Program-made: the position numbers and the translations under genes
The notes under the pieces: generated by a model
The model's input: only the letters and a program-made list of their open reading frames with translations
What the model was told of the DNA's origin: nothing
Databases searched by the model: none
Assembly (NCBI RefSeq): GCF_014649495.1
Contig: NZ_BMTD01000011.1
Location: forward strand, 62,001-126,000
Direction: 5' to 3'
DNA length: 64,000 nt
DNA from: Streptomyces filipinensis
GTDB lineage: Bacteria > Actinomycetota > Actinomycetes > Streptomycetales > Streptomycetaceae
In this document: positions 5,750 to 15,405 of the stretch, in pieces
How the letters are laid out: the number at the start of each line of letters is the position of its first letter
Numbering within the stretch: the first letter of the stretch is position 1

Positions 5750-8347
5750 GTGGACGCCGAGCTGACCAACAGGAGCCGGGACGCGATCAACGCGGCCAGC
5801 AACCGGGCCGTGACCGAGGGGCACCCGGACCTCACCCCTGTTCACCTGCTGCTGGCTCTGCTCCAGGGCCAGGAGAACGAGAACATCACGGACCTGCTCG
5901 CGGCCGTCGAGGCCGACCAGGCCGCCGTACGCTCCGGGGCCGAGCGGATCCTCGCCGGGCTGCCCAGCGTGACCGGGTCCACCGTCGCGCCTCCGCAGCC
6001 GAACCGCGAGATGCTGGCCGTGATCGCGGACGCCACCGAGCGCGCCAAGGCGCTCGGCGACGACTACCTGTCCACCGAGCACCTGCTCATCGGCATCGCC
6101 GCGAAGGGCGGCGCGGCCGGGGACGTGCTCAAGGGACAGGGCGCTGACGCCAGGAAGCTCCAGGAGGCCTTCCAAAAGGCCAGGGGAGGACGCCGAGTGA
6201 CCACCGCCGACCCCGAGGGCCAGTACAAGGCCCTGGAGAAGTTCGGCACCGACTTCACCGCCGCCGCCCGCGAGGGCCGGCTGGACCCGGTCATCGGCCG
6301 GGACCAGGAGATCCGGCGGGTCGTGCAGGTGCTGAGCCGCCGGACCAAGAACAACCCGGTCCTCATCGGCGAGCCCGGCGTCGGCAAGACCGCGGTGGTC
6401 GAGGGGCTCGCCCAGCGGATCGTCAAGGGTGACGTGCCCGAGTCGCTGAAGGACAAGCGGCTGGTCGCGCTGGACCTCGGCGCGATGGTGGCCGGCGCGA
6501 AGTACCGCGGTGAGTTCGAGGAGCGCCTGAAGGCCGTCCTCGCCGAGATCAAGGACTCCGACGGCCAGATCATCACCTTCATCGACGAGCTGCACACGGT
6601 CGTCGGCGCGGGTGCCGGCGGGGACTCCGCGATGGACGCGGGCAACATGCTCAAGCCGATGCTGGCCCGCGGCGAGCTGCGCATGGTCGGCGCCACCACC
6701 CTGGACGAGTACCGGGAGCGGATCGAGAAGGACCCCGCCCTGGAGCGCCGCTTCCAGCAGGTGCTGGTCGCCGAGCCGACCGTCGAGGACACCATCGCGA
6801 TCCTCCGCGGCCTCAAGGGCCGGTACGAGGCCCACCACAAGGTGCAGATCGCCGACAGCGCGCTGGTGGCGGCGGCCACCCTCTCCGACCGGTACATCAC
6901 CTCCCGCTTCCTGCCCGACAAGGCCATCGACCTCGTCGACGAGTCCGCCTCCCGGCTGCGCATGGAGATCGACTCCTCGCCCGTCGAGATCGACGAACTC
7001 CAGCGCGCCGTCGACCGGCTCAAGATGGAGGAGCTGGCGATCGGCAAGGAGACCGACCCGGCCTCCCTCGCCCGCCTGGAGAAGCTGCGTCGCGACCTCG
7101 CCGACAAGGAGGAGGAGCTGCGCGGCCTGACCGCCCGCTGGGAGAAGGAGAAGCAGTCCCTCAACCGCGTCGGCGAGCTGAAGGAGAAGCTCGACGAGCT
7201 GCGCGGTACGGCCGAGCGCGCCCAGCGCGACGGCGACTTCGACACCGCCGCCAAGCTCCTCTACGGCGAGATCCCGCAGCTGGAGAAGGAGCTGGAGGCC
7301 GCCTCCGAGGCCGAGGAGGAGGTCGCCAAGGACACGATGGTCAAGGACGAGGTCGGCTCCGACGACATCGCCGACGTCGTCGCCGCCTGGACCGGCATCC
7401 CCGCCGGCCGGCTGCTGGAGGGCGAGACGCAGAAGCTGCTGCGCATGGAGGACGAGCTGGGCAAGCGGCTCATCGGCCAGAGCGAGGCCGTACGGGCGGT
7501 GTCGGACGCGGTCCGCCGCTCCCGCGCGGGCATCGCCGACCCGGACCGCCCCACCGGCTCCTTCCTCTTCCTCGGCCCGACCGGTGTCGGCAAGACGGAG
7601 CTGGCGAAGGCCCTGGCGGACTTCCTCTTCGACGACGAGCGGGCCATGGTCCGCATCGACATGTCCGAGTACGGCGAGAAGCACAGCGTGGCCCGGCTGG
7701 TCGGCGCACCCCCCGGGTACGTCGGCTACGAGGAGGGCGGCCAGCTCACCGAGGCGGTCCGCCGCCGCCCGTACAGCGTCGTCCTGCTGGACGAGGTGGA
7801 GAAGGCCCACCCCGAGGTCTTCGACATCCTCCTGCAGGTCCTGGACGACGGCCGCCTGACGGACGGTCAGGGGCGTACGGTCGACTTCCGCAACACCATC
7901 CTGGTGCTCACCTCCAACCTGGGCAGCCAGTTCCTGGTCGACCCGGTGACGAGCGAGGCGGAGAAGCGGGAACAGGTCCTGGAGGCGGTCCGGGCGTCCT
8001 TCAAGCCGGAGTTCCTCAACCGGCTCGACGACCTGGTCGTCTTCTCGGCGCTGACCAAGCCCGAGCTGGAGCGGATCGCGCAGCTCCAGATCGACCGGCT
8101 CGGCAAGCGGCTGGCCGAGCGCCGGCTCACCCTGGACGTCACCCCGCAGGCACTGGCCTGGCTGGCGGAGGAGGGCATGGACCCGGCCTACGGCGCCCGC
8201 CCGCTGCGCCGCCTCGTCCAGACCGCGATCGGCGACCGCCTCGCCAAGGAGATCCTCTCCGGTGAGGTCAAGGACGGCGACACGGTCCGCGTCGACCGCT
8301 TCGACGAGGGGCTGCTGGTGGGTCCGGCGACGGGAAAGACGCTGTGA
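5750..8347 (+). CDS. clpB: ATP-dependent disaggregase chaperone ClpB
   Basis: An 865-residue Hsp100 chaperone that, with DnaK, solubilises aggregated proteins in the cytoplasm. Domain order is standard: N-terminal Clp-N repeats (about 1-145, [19 protein letters not shown]), AAA+ module 1 with Walker A GEPGVGKT and Walker [11 protein letters not shown], the long coiled-coil middle domain (about 400-525, rich in KEEELRGL-type heptads), AAA+ module 2 with Walker A GPTGVGKT and Walker [12 protein letters not shown], and the C-terminal D2 domain. GTG 5750 is chosen over the longer frame because GAGGAGGAG lies just upstream and family members begin with xDAELTNRS. It is controlled by the HAIR element before it. 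Confidence 0.97.
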   Translation: MDAELTNRSRDAINAASNRAVTEGHPDLTPVHLLLALLQGQENENITDLLAAVEADQAAVRSGAERILAGLPSVTGSTVAPPQPNREMLAVIADATERAKALGDDYLSTEHLLIGIAAKGGAAGDVLKGQGADARKLQEAFQKARGGRRVTTADPEGQYKALEKFGTDFTAAAREGRLDPVIGRDQEIRRVVQVLSRRTKNNPVLIGEPGVGKTAVVEGLAQRIVKGDVPESLKDKRLVALDLGAMVAGAKYRGEFEERLKAVLAEIKDSDGQIITFIDELHTVVGAGAGGDSAMDAGNMLKPMLARGELRMVGATTLDEYRERIEKDPALERRFQQVLVAEPTVEDTIAILRGLKGRYEAHHKVQIADSALVAAATLSDRYITSRFLPDKAIDLVDESASRLRMEIDSSPVEIDELQRAVDRLKMEELAIGKETDPASLARLEKLRRDLADKEEELRGLTARWEKEKQSLNRVGELKEKLDELRGTAERAQRDGDFDTAAKLLYGEIPQLEKELEAASEAEEEVAKDTMVKDEVGSDDIADVVAAWTGIPAGRLLEGETQKLLRMEDELGKRLIGQSEAVRAVSDAVRRSRAGIADPDRPTGSFLFLGPTGVGKTELAKALADFLFDDERAMVRIDMSEYGEKHSVARLVGAPPGYVGYEEGGQLTEAVRRRPYSVVLLDEVEKAHPEVFDILLQVLDDGRLTDGQGRTVDFRNTILVLTSNLGSQFLVDPVTSEAEKREQVLEAVRASFKPEFLNRLDDLVVFSALTKPELERIAQLQIDRLGKRLAERRLTLDVTPQALAWLAEEGMDPAYGARPLRRLVQTAIGDRLAKEILSGEVKDGDTVRVDRFDEGLLVGPATGKTL

Positions 8348-8368
8348 CGCCCACGGCAGCCGGAAACA

Positions 8369-8387
8369 TGTCAGCCCATGGCTGACA
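8369..8387. terminator. Hairpin after clpB
   Basis: TGTCAGCC and GGCTGACA form an 8-bp stem with a 3-base loop, 20 bases after the clpB stop. A second GC hairpin (CCTCCCC, loop, GGGGAGG) follows at about 8413-8431, just before the next gene. Together they probably end the clpB message. Confidence 0.55.
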
Positions 8388-8463
8388 GAGGGGCGTCGGG
8401 GCTTGCCTCCCCCCTCCCCGCATGGGGGAGGATGGCGGAATCCACCATGAAGGGAAAAACACG

Positions 8464-8994
8464 GTGAGCATCGACCCGTCCTCGATTCCGAACTTCGGGG
8501 GCCAGCCCGAACCGCAGCCCCAGGGACCGGCCGGCCCCGTCCTCCCGGATCAGGACCTCGTGAAGCAGCTCCTCGACCAGATGGAGCTGAAGTACGTCGT
8601 CGACGAGGAAGGCGACCTCGCGGCGCCGTGGGAGCAGTTCCGCACCTACTTCATGTTCCGCGGGGAGGCCGACCAGGCCGTCTTCTCGGTGCGGACGTTC
8701 TACGACCGCCCCCACCCCATCGACGAGAAGCCCCGGCTGCTGGAGTCCGTCGACGACTGGAACCGCCGCACCCTGTGGCCCAAGGTCTACACCCACACCC
8801 ATGACGACGGCACCGTCCGTCTGATCGGTGAGGCCCAGATGCTGATCGGCACGGGTGTCGACATCAACCACTTCGTCTCCTCCACGGTCAGCTGGGTGCG
8901 GGCCGCCATCGAGTTCGACAAGTGGCTCGTCGAGCAGCTCGGCCTGGAGCAGGAGGTCGACGAGGCGGACAAGCCCGAGGACGACGGCGAGTAG
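8464..8994 (+). CDS. YbjN domain-containing protein
   Basis: A 176-residue cytoplasmic protein of the YbjN / type III secretion chaperone-like fold. The N-terminal 25 residues are a Pro/Gln-rich linker (GGQPEPQPQGPAGP); the fold starts near DLVKQLLDQMELKYVVDEEGDL and continues through YFMFRGEADQAVFSVRTFYD, WNRRTLWPKVYTHTHDDG and the terminal helix WVRAAIEFDKWLVEQLG, ending in an acidic tail. GTG 8464 is preferred because GAAGGGA precedes it at a good distance. YbjN proteins are thought to bind peptides or act in stress; no more specific role can be given. It follows clpB after a terminator. Confidence 0.85.
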   Translation: MSIDPSSIPNFGGQPEPQPQGPAGPVLPDQDLVKQLLDQMELKYVVDEEGDLAAPWEQFRTYFMFRGEADQAVFSVRTFYDRPHPIDEKPRLLESVDDWNRRTLWPKVYTHTHDDGTVRLIGEAQMLIGTGVDINHFVSSTVSWVRAAIEFDKWLVEQLGLEQEVDEADKPEDDGE

Positions 8995-9009
8995 GGCCCG
9001 CCGCCCGGC

Positions 9010-10191
9010 CTACAGCGGCGTCTGCGCGTACACCACCAGGTACGCGCCGTAGAGATAGCTGAGCCCGGCCAGGCTCGTGACCAGCACGGTCGCGTGCCAG
9101 GGCCGGGCTCTCGCCGTGCGCACCAGGCCTCGGGCGAGCGGCAGCAGCAGCGGGAACGCCGGCAGCAGGAACCGCGGCTTGGACTCGAAGAAGCCCGACC
9201 CGCCGAGCGCGATCAGCAGCAGCGTGCCGCTGTGCACGAGCAGCGGCAGCGGAGCGCGGTCCACGAGCAGCAGCGCGTACAGCACCGTGCCGGCCACGAC
9301 GAGCACCAGCGCCATCGGGAAGACGAACCGGCCGCCGTGCAGCAGCATCGCGCGCACGAACTCCAGCGAGCCCCGCCCGAAGTCGAACCGCGACCCCCAC
9401 AGCCGCTGCACCTCGAAGTAGCCGCCCAGCAGGTCACCCTTGCGCCGGCCCACCCAGAGCACGTACGCCGCCCAGCCCAGCGGGGCGAGCGCCGCGCCCG
9501 TCCACAGCCTGTGGGAAACCTTTCCGCGCCGCCGCCACACCTCGGCCCCGGCCGCGGCCAGCACCGCGGCGGCCACCGTGAACCCGTTCGGCCGGGCCAG
9601 CCCCGCGAGCGCCGCGAGGGCGCCGGCCCACAGCCAGTTCCCGGCCAGCACCGCGTACAGCGACCAGGCCGCGAACGCGGTCAGCACGGGCTCGGTGTAC
9701 GCCATCGACAGCACCACGGAGTGGGGCAGCAGCCCCCACAGCAGCACCAGCGCGATCCCGGTGGCCCGCCCGTGCAGCCGGGAGCCGACCGCGTGGATCC
9801 CGGCGGCGGCCACGGCGGCCGCCGTCCACGAGAGCAGCAGCCCGGCGAGGCCCCCGTCGAGCGGGGCCAGCGCGGTCACCGCCCGCAGCAGCGCCGGGTA
9901 CAGCGGGAAGAACGCCAGGTCGCTGTGCGGGCCGGGGTCGTGGGAGGGCAGGTCGTGGCCGTAGCCGTGCGCGGCGATGCCCAGGTACCAGACCGAGTCC
10001 CAGGACCGGGACAGCAGGGTCAGGGGGTGCTTGCCGTCGGCGTGGGCGAGGAGGGCGAGCACCGCCGCACCGATGAGCCGGGCCCCGAGGAAGAGGCCCA
10101 CGGCGACCCCGCTCGCCCGCACGGTGCGGGTTCGCTGCGCCGGCTTCGGCGTGCTGAGGGGCGGGGCGAGGAGTGCGCTGGCGTGGGTCAC
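9010..10191 (-). CDS. Integral membrane glycosyltransferase (PIG-V / mannosyltransferase-like)
   Basis: A 393-residue polytopic membrane protein with roughly ten hydrophobic segments. The signature of polyprenol-dependent mannosyltransferases is present after the first segment: RSWDSVWYLGIAAHGYG with the WD pair, followed by LAFFPLYPALLRAV, as in PIG-V-type GT-C enzymes. A further family block is PHSVVLSMAYTEPVLTAFAAW. Such enzymes transfer a sugar from a lipid carrier to an acceptor on the outer face of the membrane, for example in glycoprotein or cell-envelope glycan assembly. The acceptor is unknown. It stands alone between the YbjN gene (convergent) and the aminotransferase on the same strand. 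Confidence 0.8.
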   Translation of the reverse strand: MTHASALLAPPLSTPKPAQRTRTVRASGVAVGLFLGARLIGAAVLALLAHADGKHPLTLLSRSWDSVWYLGIAAHGYGHDLPSHDPGPHSDLAFFPLYPALLRAVTALAPLDGGLAGLLLSWTAAAVAAAGIHAVGSRLHGRATGIALVLLWGLLPHSVVLSMAYTEPVLTAFAAWSLYAVLAGNWLWAGALAALAGLARPNGFTVAAAVLAAAGAEVWRRRGKVSHRLWTGAALAPLGWAAYVLWVGRRKGDLLGGYFEVQRLWGSRFDFGRGSLEFVRAMLLHGGRFVFPMALVLVVAGTVLYALLLVDRAPLPLLVHSGTLLLIALGGSGFFESKPRFLLPAFPLLLPLARGLVRTARARPWHATVLVTSLAGLSYLYGAYLVVYAQTPL

Positions 10192-10281
10192 ATCTCCGCA
10201 CCCTGCAAGTGCGCGGGCGCGAGCGCGAGCAGGTGACGGCCGTCGGTGTCACGGGTTCACCTGTGTCGAGTAAGCGGAGCG

Positions 10282-11475
10282 CTAAAGCGCCCGCAGCCGC
10301 TCCACGGCCTCGCGCAGGGTCTCCTCCCGCTTGCAGAACGCGAACCGTACGAACGGCGCCCCGGCCTCCCGGTCGTCGTAGAACACGGCGTTGGGGATCG
10401 CCACCACGCCCGCCCGCTGTGGCAGGGCGCGGCAGAAGGCGAAGCCGTCCTTCTCGCCGAGGGGGCGGATGTCCGTGGTGACGAAGTAGGTGCCGGCCGG
10501 CCGGAACACCTCGAAACCGGCCTCCGCCAGCCCCCGCGCCAGGATGTCCCGGCGGGCCAGCATGGACCGGCGGAACTCCTCGAAGTAGCTGTCCGGCAGG
10601 GCGAGCGCCTCCGCGACCGCGTACTGGAAGGGGCCCGAGGACACGTACGTCAGGAACTGCTTCACCGAGCGGACCGCGGCGGTCAGCTCCGGCGAGGCCG
10701 TCACCCAGCCGACCTTCCAGCCGGTGAAGGAGAACGTCTTGCCGGCGGAGCCGATCGTCACCGTGCGCTCGCGCATGCCGGGGAAGGCGGCGAGCGGCAG
10801 GTGCTCGGCGTCGTCGAAGACCAGGTGCTCGTAGACCTCGTCCGTCACCACCAGCAGGTCCCGCTCGACGGCCAGCTCGGCGATCGCGGCCAGCTCCGCG
10901 CGCGTGAGGACCGTACCGGTCGGGTTGTGCGGGGTGTTGATCAGCAGCAGGCGGGTGCGGCCGGTGACGGCGGAGCGCAGCTCGTCCAGGTCCAGGCGGA
11001 AGGACGCCCTCTCCTCGACGTGCGGGCGCAGGGTGACCGGTACGCGCGTGCCGCCCGCCATCGCGATGCTCGCCGCGTAGGAGTCGTAGTACGGCTCCAG
11101 GGCCACGACCTCGTCGCCCGGCTCCACCAGGGCCAGCAGCGCCGCGGCGATCGCCTCCGTGGCGCCGGCGGTGACCAGCACCTCGGTGTCGGGGTCGTAC
11201 GACAGTCCGTAGCGGCGCTGCTGGTGGACGGCGATCGCGGTGCGCAGCTCCGGGATGCCGGGGCCCGGCGGATACTGGTTGCCGCGGCCCTCGCGCAGTG
11301 CCCGCACCGCCGCCTCCCGTACCTCCTCGGGGCCGTCGGTGTCGGGGAAGCCCTGCCCCAGGTTGATCGCCCCGGTGGCCACGGCGAGCGCGGACATCTC
11401 GGCGAAGATCGTCGTCCCGAACTCGGCGAGCCGGCGGTTGAGGTGAGGCCGTGCGCTGGAGGTCATGCCGCTCAT
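10282..11475 (-). CDS. PLP-dependent class I/II aminotransferase (DapC or kynurenine aminotransferase type)
   Basis: A fold-type I aminotransferase of 397 residues, or 394 if it starts at the second methionine (MTSSARPHLN). Family marks are INLGQGFPDTDGP near residue 40, the pyridine-stacking and Asn/Asp elements NTPHNPTG and VTDEVYEHLVFDD, and the PLP lysine in SAGKTFSFTGWKVGW. The N-terminal FAEMSALA and overall pattern are very like actinobacterial N-succinyldiaminopimelate aminotransferase (DapC), but kynurenine and methionine aminotransferases look the same at this level. A DapC role would fit the lysine pathway genes ask and asd elsewhere in the window; a kynurenine role would fit the tdo/kynU genes. 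The sequence alone does not decide. Confidence 0.9.
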   Translation of the reverse strand: MSGMTSSARPHLNRRLAEFGTTIFAEMSALAVATGAINLGQGFPDTDGPEEVREAAVRALREGRGNQYPPGPGIPELRTAIAVHQQRRYGLSYDPDTEVLVTAGATEAIAAALLALVEPGDEVVALEPYYDSYAASIAMAGGTRVPVTLRPHVEERASFRLDLDELRSAVTGRTRLLLINTPHNPTGTVLTRAELAAIAELAVERDLLVVTDEVYEHLVFDDAEHLPLAAFPGMRERTVTIGSAGKTFSFTGWKVGWVTASPELTAAVRSVKQFLTYVSSGPFQYAVAEALALPDSYFEEFRRSMLARRDILARGLAEAGFEVFRPAGTYFVTTDIRPLGEKDGFAFCRALPQRAGVVAIPNAVFYDDREAGAPFVRFAFCKREETLREAVERLRAL

Positions 11476-11593
11476 CCTGCGCCCAAGCTCTGGAGTTCCT
11501 CAACTCTGCTTTGAGTCCCCGGACGGCCGGGCATCCCCCGGTCACCGCGGTCCACGGGGGGCCGCTTCGGGGGAACGGAAGGAGGGTGACGCC

Positions 11594-11941
11594 ATGGACT
11601 CCGGCTTCCTCTTCATTCTGATCGTGGCCGCGTTCGTGACCCTCATGGTGCTGGCGGGCCGGACCAGGCGCCGTCAGCGCGGGGTCTCACTCGGCAAGGG
11701 GGGCCGCGGCCGGTCCGGGTCGTACCGCTCGTCGTCGTCCTCGTACGACGGCAGCGGCAGCTGGTGGGCGGGCAGCGTCGACTCCGGCTCGTCGGGCGGG
11801 CACCACGGGGGGCATCACGGCGGCCACCACTCCTGCGGCGGGGGCCACTCCTGCGGGGGGCACTCCTCCTGCGGTGGTGGTTCCTCCTGCGGCGGCGGTT
11901 CGTCGTGCGGCGGCGGGGGCGGATGCGGGGGAGGCAGCTGA
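11594..11941 (+). CDS. Small membrane protein with His/Cys/Gly-rich repeat tail
   Basis: A 115-residue protein starting at ATG 11594, which has GGAGG 8 bases upstream. Residues 4-22 are one hydrophobic segment (GFLFILIVAAFVTLMVLAG), followed by a basic stop-transfer (RTRRRQR), which predicts a cytoplasmic tail. A Ser/Gly linker leads to three GGHH-type units and then repeated SCGGG/SSCGGG units up to the C-terminus, giving six or more histidines and seven cysteines. Such tails suggest metal binding or low-complexity condensation; similar Cys-Gly tails occur on other Streptomyces membrane proteins. I do not recognise a characterised homologue. A strong terminator follows. Confidence 0.75.
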   Translation: MDSGFLFILIVAAFVTLMVLAGRTRRRQRGVSLGKGGRGRSGSYRSSSSSYDGSGSWWAGSVDSGSSGGHHGGHHGGHHSCGGGHSCGGHSSCGGGSSCGGGSSCGGGGGCGGGS

Positions 11942-11984
11942 CACGGGGCAGCTGAGCTTTCGGGGGAACCGTGTCCGGGCCCAT

Positions 11985-12019
11985 GAGCGCCCGCCGGCGA
12001 AGGCAGCCGGCGGGCGCTC
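11985..12019. terminator. Strong terminator hairpin
   Basis: GAGCGCCCGCCGGC (11985-11998) and GCCGGCGGGCGCTC (12006-12019) make a perfect 14-bp stem with a 7-base loop, followed by a T-rich run (CTCCTTTTCC). It terminates the Cys/His-rich protein gene. Confidence 0.85.
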
Positions 12020-12058
12020 GCCGTCTCCTTTTCCGCGCCGGGCGCGCGCCATGGTTGA

Positions 12059-12071
12059 ACAGTTGAACTGT
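12059..12071. promoter_or_regulatory. Perfect palindrome, possible operator
   Basis: ACAGTT-G-AACTGT is a perfect 13-base inverted repeat, and TTGAAC occurs twice across it with an 8-base period (12055 and 12063). Position upstream of the DUF2617/spermidine-synthase pair suggests a regulator site. No regulator gene is adjacent. Confidence 0.35.
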
Positions 12072-12257
12072 GGAGCCCTCTGAGGGATGGAAACCCCACG
12101 AAGTTGGGTAAAAACGCTGTGGGGGCGCCTCTGTTCATGATTCCCTCTAAATCGCCAACGCAGCCCCTCGGACGTCCCTGCGACTCCCCACCCGGCCGAG
12201 CCGGCTGGGCTGACATGGCCGATCTCCCCCCTCATCGCGTGTTAGCGGAGCCGATCC

Positions 12258-12800
12258 ATGCTCACGACCCTGAACACCTCCTACACCGATACGCGGGCTG
12301 CCGACCTGGCCTGGGCCCTGGGACGCGAGCCGTTGCCGGCCCTGGCCACCCTCGACCTGGAACTCACCGGAGCCAAGCTCCAGTTGAGACTCCTCGGCGC
12401 GTCCCACCAGGTGCTGGTGGAGGAGGAACGCGGCGTGTGTTCGGAGACGGTCGCGTGCATCCCGGGCTCCAGCACCCCGCTGCCGCTCGGTGTGGCCAAG
12501 CGGGTCGGCGACTGGGAGTACGAGTTCGCGGCGCGTGTCGAGGTGCTCACCCCCGGTTCGTTCGCGGGCCGGGCCCAGGAGTTGCTGGCCCTCGTCTCCG
12601 ACCATCCGCACGGTCTCGCGGGTGTCTTCCCGGGCAGTCCGCACGCTTTCACCGCGATGCTGGCCCAGCACCACGAGGGTCAGGTGCACTGGCGCACCTG
12701 GCACGCCTACCCGCAGGACGGCCAGTTGGTGGCCACCCGGACCCGGGTCGGGGCACGGGTGAGTGTGGCACAGTCCACCGAGCACTCCGCGTGGACATAA
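12258..12800 (+). CDS. DUF2617 family protein
   Basis: A 180-residue protein starting at ATG 12258. It matches the actinobacterial DUF2617 pattern: MLTTLNTSYTDTRAADLAWAL at the N-terminus, the LLGASHQVLVEEE core, and CSETVACIPGSSTPLPLG, followed by the HPHGLAGVFPGSPHAFTAM segment. No signal peptide or membrane segment is visible, so it is cytoplasmic. No biochemical role is known to me. It lies 80 bases before the spermidine synthase homologue on the same strand, a pairing that I recall as common in Streptomyces and which suggests related function. Confidence 0.88.
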   Translation: MLTTLNTSYTDTRAADLAWALGREPLPALATLDLELTGAKLQLRLLGASHQVLVEEERGVCSETVACIPGSSTPLPLGVAKRVGDWEYEFAARVEVLTPGSFAGRAQELLALVSDHPHGLAGVFPGSPHAFTAMLAQHHEGQVHWRTWHAYPQDGQLVATRTRVGARVSVAQSTEHSAWT

Positions 12801-12880
12801 ACCCGTGGGGCGTCAACTGGCCCCCAGTTCCACACGTGTGGGTGACGAAGCGTGCCGGGCATGTGACGTAACGTCGCAAC

Positions 12881-14518
12881 GTGATCGAACCGCACGCCCC
12901 CGCGCCCCCGGGAGCCCCGCCCTCCTGGACAGGCCCCGCCCGGCTGCCCGTCCGGCCCGGCACCGGGCGGTTCCTGGTTCTCGTGTGCGTCTTCGTCTGC
13001 GCGGCCTGCGGACTCGTGTACGAACTCGAACTGGTCGCGTTCGCCTCGTACTTGATGGGCGACTCGGTCACCCAGGCCTCCGTCGTGCTGTCCGTGATGG
13101 TGTTCGCGATGGGGATCGGCTCGCTCGGCGCGAAGCGGCTGCGCTGGCACGCGGCGGCCGGCTTCGGCGCGATCGAGACCGTTCTCGCGCTGGTCGGCGG
13201 GTGCAGCGCGATGGCGCTGTACGCGGTCTTCGCCTGGACCGGCGGCTGGGGCGGGGTGTGGTCCGAGGGGCCACGCTTCCTGCTGGTCGCCTTCTCGCTC
13301 GCCATCGGACTGCTCATCGGCGCCGAAGTCCCGCTGCTGATGGAGCTGATCCAGCGCATCCGCCACCAGGACGCGGGCGGCGCGGTGGCCGACCTGTTCG
13401 CCGCGGACTACGTGGGCGCGCTGGTCGGCGGCCTCGCCTTCCCCTTCCTTCTCCTGCCGTTTCTGGGCCAGTTGACCGGCGCCCTGCTCACCGGCACGGT
13501 CAACGTCGTCGCGGGCGGCGCTCTGGTGCTGGGCCTCTTCCGCCGCGACCTGACCTGCCGGGCCCGCTGGACGCTGCTCGCCGTGGGCCTCGTCGTCCTC
13601 GGTGTCCTCGCCTCCGCCGCCGCGCTCGCGGGCGACTTCGAACGCGCCGCCCGGCACGCCGTCTACGGCAACGACGTCCGGGTCGCCGAACAGACCGGCG
13701 TCCAGGAGGTCGTCCTCGCCGGCGGCACCGACGGCCGGCCCCTCGACCTCTTCCTGGACGGCCGGCTCCGGGTCGGCGGCCGCGACGTACGCCGCTACCA
13801 CGAGGCCCTCGTCCACCCCGCGCTGTCCGGTGGCCCGCACGCGCGCGTCCTCATCCTCGGCGGCGGCGACGGCCTGGCCGCCCGCGAGGTGCTGCGCCGG
13901 CCCGGAGTGCGCCGCGTCGACATCGTCGAACTCGACCCCGGCCTGGTCCGCCTGGCCCGACACGACCCCGGTCTGAGCGCCGCCAACGGCCACGCCTACG
14001 GCGATCCCCGCGTCCACACCACCACGGCCGACGCGCTCGGCTGGCTGCGGGTGGCGCGGCGGCGGTCGTACGACGTCGTGATCGCCGACCTCCCGGATCC
14101 GGGGATCACCGCCAGCACCAAGCTGTACTCCCAGGAGTTCTACGGCCTGGCCCGCCGCGTCCTCGCCCCCCGCGGCCGGCTCGTCGTCCACGCCGGGTCC
14201 GTCACCACCCGCCCCCTTGCCTTCTGGACGGTCGCCGCGACCCTGCGCGCGGCCGGCTTCGCCGACTCCCCCTACCGGGTCCTCGGCCACGACTCCGGGT
14301 TCCCGGCCGGCCCCGACCGCTCGGCCGGCCCGTCCGGAGCGCCGTACGACTGGGGGTTCCTGCTGGCGGCGCCGGGGCGCCTGCCGCCACCGCTGCGGCT
14401 GGGATCCTGGCACCCGCGCACGCTGAGCCAGCGCGAACTGACGGCGGACGCTCAGGCGGCGGCACGGACGCGGATCGGGGGACTGCCGGCGTCGACCCTG
14501 GTGCATCCCCGGTACTGA
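12881..14518 (+). CDS. speE: Membrane-anchored spermidine synthase-like protein (polyamine aminopropyltransferase family)
   Basis: A 545-residue fusion. The first 250 residues hold about seven hydrophobic segments (for example [19 protein letters not shown] and [16 protein letters not shown]). The C-terminal half is the spermidine-synthase Rossmann domain: [14 protein letters not shown] (SAM/dcSAM loop), [17 protein letters not shown], the catalytic-face VIADLPDPG, and [20 protein letters not shown]. Soluble SpeE enzymes move an aminopropyl group to putrescine; for these membrane-fused homologues the substrate is not established and could be a polyamine precursor at the membrane. The start is GTG 12881. 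The family name is secure, the reaction is not. Confidence 0.88.
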   Translation: MIEPHAPAPPGAPPSWTGPARLPVRPGTGRFLVLVCVFVCAACGLVYELELVAFASYLMGDSVTQASVVLSVMVFAMGIGSLGAKRLRWHAAAGFGAIETVLALVGGCSAMALYAVFAWTGGWGGVWSEGPRFLLVAFSLAIGLLIGAEVPLLMELIQRIRHQDAGGAVADLFAADYVGALVGGLAFPFLLLPFLGQLTGALLTGTVNVVAGGALVLGLFRRDLTCRARWTLLAVGLVVLGVLASAAALAGDFERAARHAVYGNDVRVAEQTGVQEVVLAGGTDGRPLDLFLDGRLRVGGRDVRRYHEALVHPALSGGPHARVLILGGGDGLAAREVLRRPGVRRVDIVELDPGLVRLARHDPGLSAANGHAYGDPRVHTTTADALGWLRVARRRSYDVVIADLPDPGITASTKLYSQEFYGLARRVLAPRGRLVVHAGSVTTRPLAFWTVAATLRAAGFADSPYRVLGHDSGFPAGPDRSAGPSGAPYDWGFLLAAPGRLPPPLRLGSWHPRTLSQRELTADAQAAARTRIGGLPASTLVHPRY

Positions 14519-14572
14519 GGCGCCCGTTCCGTGTGGGTACTTTCCGGGCACACCTGGGTAGGCTCAGCGGAC

Positions 14573-15373
14573 ATGGAGCACCAGGTCTTCGTCCCGTTCC
14601 CGGTCGAGCCGCTCAGGGACGCCCTCGCCGATCCCGCCCAGGTCGCCCGCGCGGTCCCGGGCCTGCAACAGGACGCCGGTGCCGAACCCGTCGCCGGACG
14701 CCTGAAACTGCGCGTCGGCGGACACTCCGTCACCTACCGCGGCACGGCACGCGTGGTCACCCGCGAGGACGGCACGTACGCCGTCGACGCCGAGGCCACC
14801 GAGGCGCGCGGCACCGGCGTCGTGAAACTCGCCCTCACCCTGCGCCTCGCGGACACCGCGGGTGGTACGACCGTCACGGTCGCGGGCACGGCGGACGCGG
14901 ACGGCCGCATCGCCGAGCTGCCGGCGGACGCGGTGAGCGCGGCGGCGATGCGCCTGCTGAACCGTTTCCTGGAGAACCTGGCGACGACGCGGGCGCCGGG
15001 GGAGCAGACCGAGGCCACGGGGGAGCCGGAGCCGGCGCCCGGACCCGAGCCGGAGCCGGCACCCGCACCGGGGCAGGCCTCCGTCTTCGACACCGAGGTC
15101 CCCCCGCCCTCCCTTGACCCCGCGGCCGAACGCCTCGCCGATGACTTCGCCGACACCGGTGAGCCCCCCGCCGAGGCCGCGCACGCCCGCCGCACGATGA
15201 TCGGCCGCAGCGCGGAGGAGGTCGACCACGCGCCGCCGCGCGGGCGCTACGCACCCGTCCCGGCGCCCCAGACGGTGTCGGCGACCTCGGCGCTGCGCTG
15301 GGCGGCCCCGGCGGCAGCGGTGGCCCTGGCCTCGGCGATCGTGGTGACCCGGGCCCTCCGCCGCCGCCGCTGA
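14573..15373 (+). CDS. SRPBCC / CoxG-like protein with C-terminal membrane anchor
   Basis: A 266-residue protein from ATG 14573. The first 145 residues are a START/SRPBCC fold like carbon monoxide dehydrogenase subunit G: MEHQVFVPFPVEPLRDALADP, the PGLQQDAG turn, and the long strand segment GGTTVTVAGTADADGRI followed by the terminal helix. Then comes an acidic Pro/Glu linker (EPEPAPGPEPEPAP) and at the C-terminus one hydrophobic segment (AAPAAAVALASAIVVTRAL) with an Arg-rich end, so it is probably tail-anchored facing the cytoplasm. CoxG recruits CO dehydrogenase to the membrane, but no CO dehydrogenase genes are near, so the partner here is unknown. Confidence 0.8.
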   Translation: MEHQVFVPFPVEPLRDALADPAQVARAVPGLQQDAGAEPVAGRLKLRVGGHSVTYRGTARVVTREDGTYAVDAEATEARGTGVVKLALTLRLADTAGGTTVTVAGTADADGRIAELPADAVSAAAMRLLNRFLENLATTRAPGEQTEATGEPEPAPGPEPEPAPAPGQASVFDTEVPPPSLDPAAERLADDFADTGEPPAEAAHARRTMIGRSAEEVDHAPPRGRYAPVPAPQTVSATSALRWAAPAAAVALASAIVVTRALRRRR

Positions 15374-15405
15374 ACCGGTGCGGGCGCCCCGACAGGGCGT
15401 GGCGC

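Larger units (their letters stand above)
11942..12257. other. Intergenic region with terminator and palindrome
   Basis: About 315 bases with no supported gene. It holds the terminator at 11985-12019 and the 13-base palindrome at 12059-12071, both listed separately. The stretch 12095-12150 is relatively AT-rich (GGTAAAAACG, CTCTAAATCG) and probably contains the promoter of the DUF2617 gene. Confidence 0.5.

Noticed and set aside
5693-7810. 705-codon reverse frame opposite clpB
   Set aside because: Composition is that of an antisense shadow (runs of Leu, Val, Gly, Asp) and clpB is unambiguous on the other strand.
9434-11545. 703-codon reverse frame covering both the aminotransferase and the glycosyltransferase
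   Set aside because: It runs out of frame through two well-supported genes and consists mostly of Arg/Gly/Ala repeats.
12763-15117. 784-codon forward frame over the spermidine synthase region
   Set aside because: Arg/Pro/Gly-rich sequence in the +1 frame of a recognisable enzyme; no start signal.
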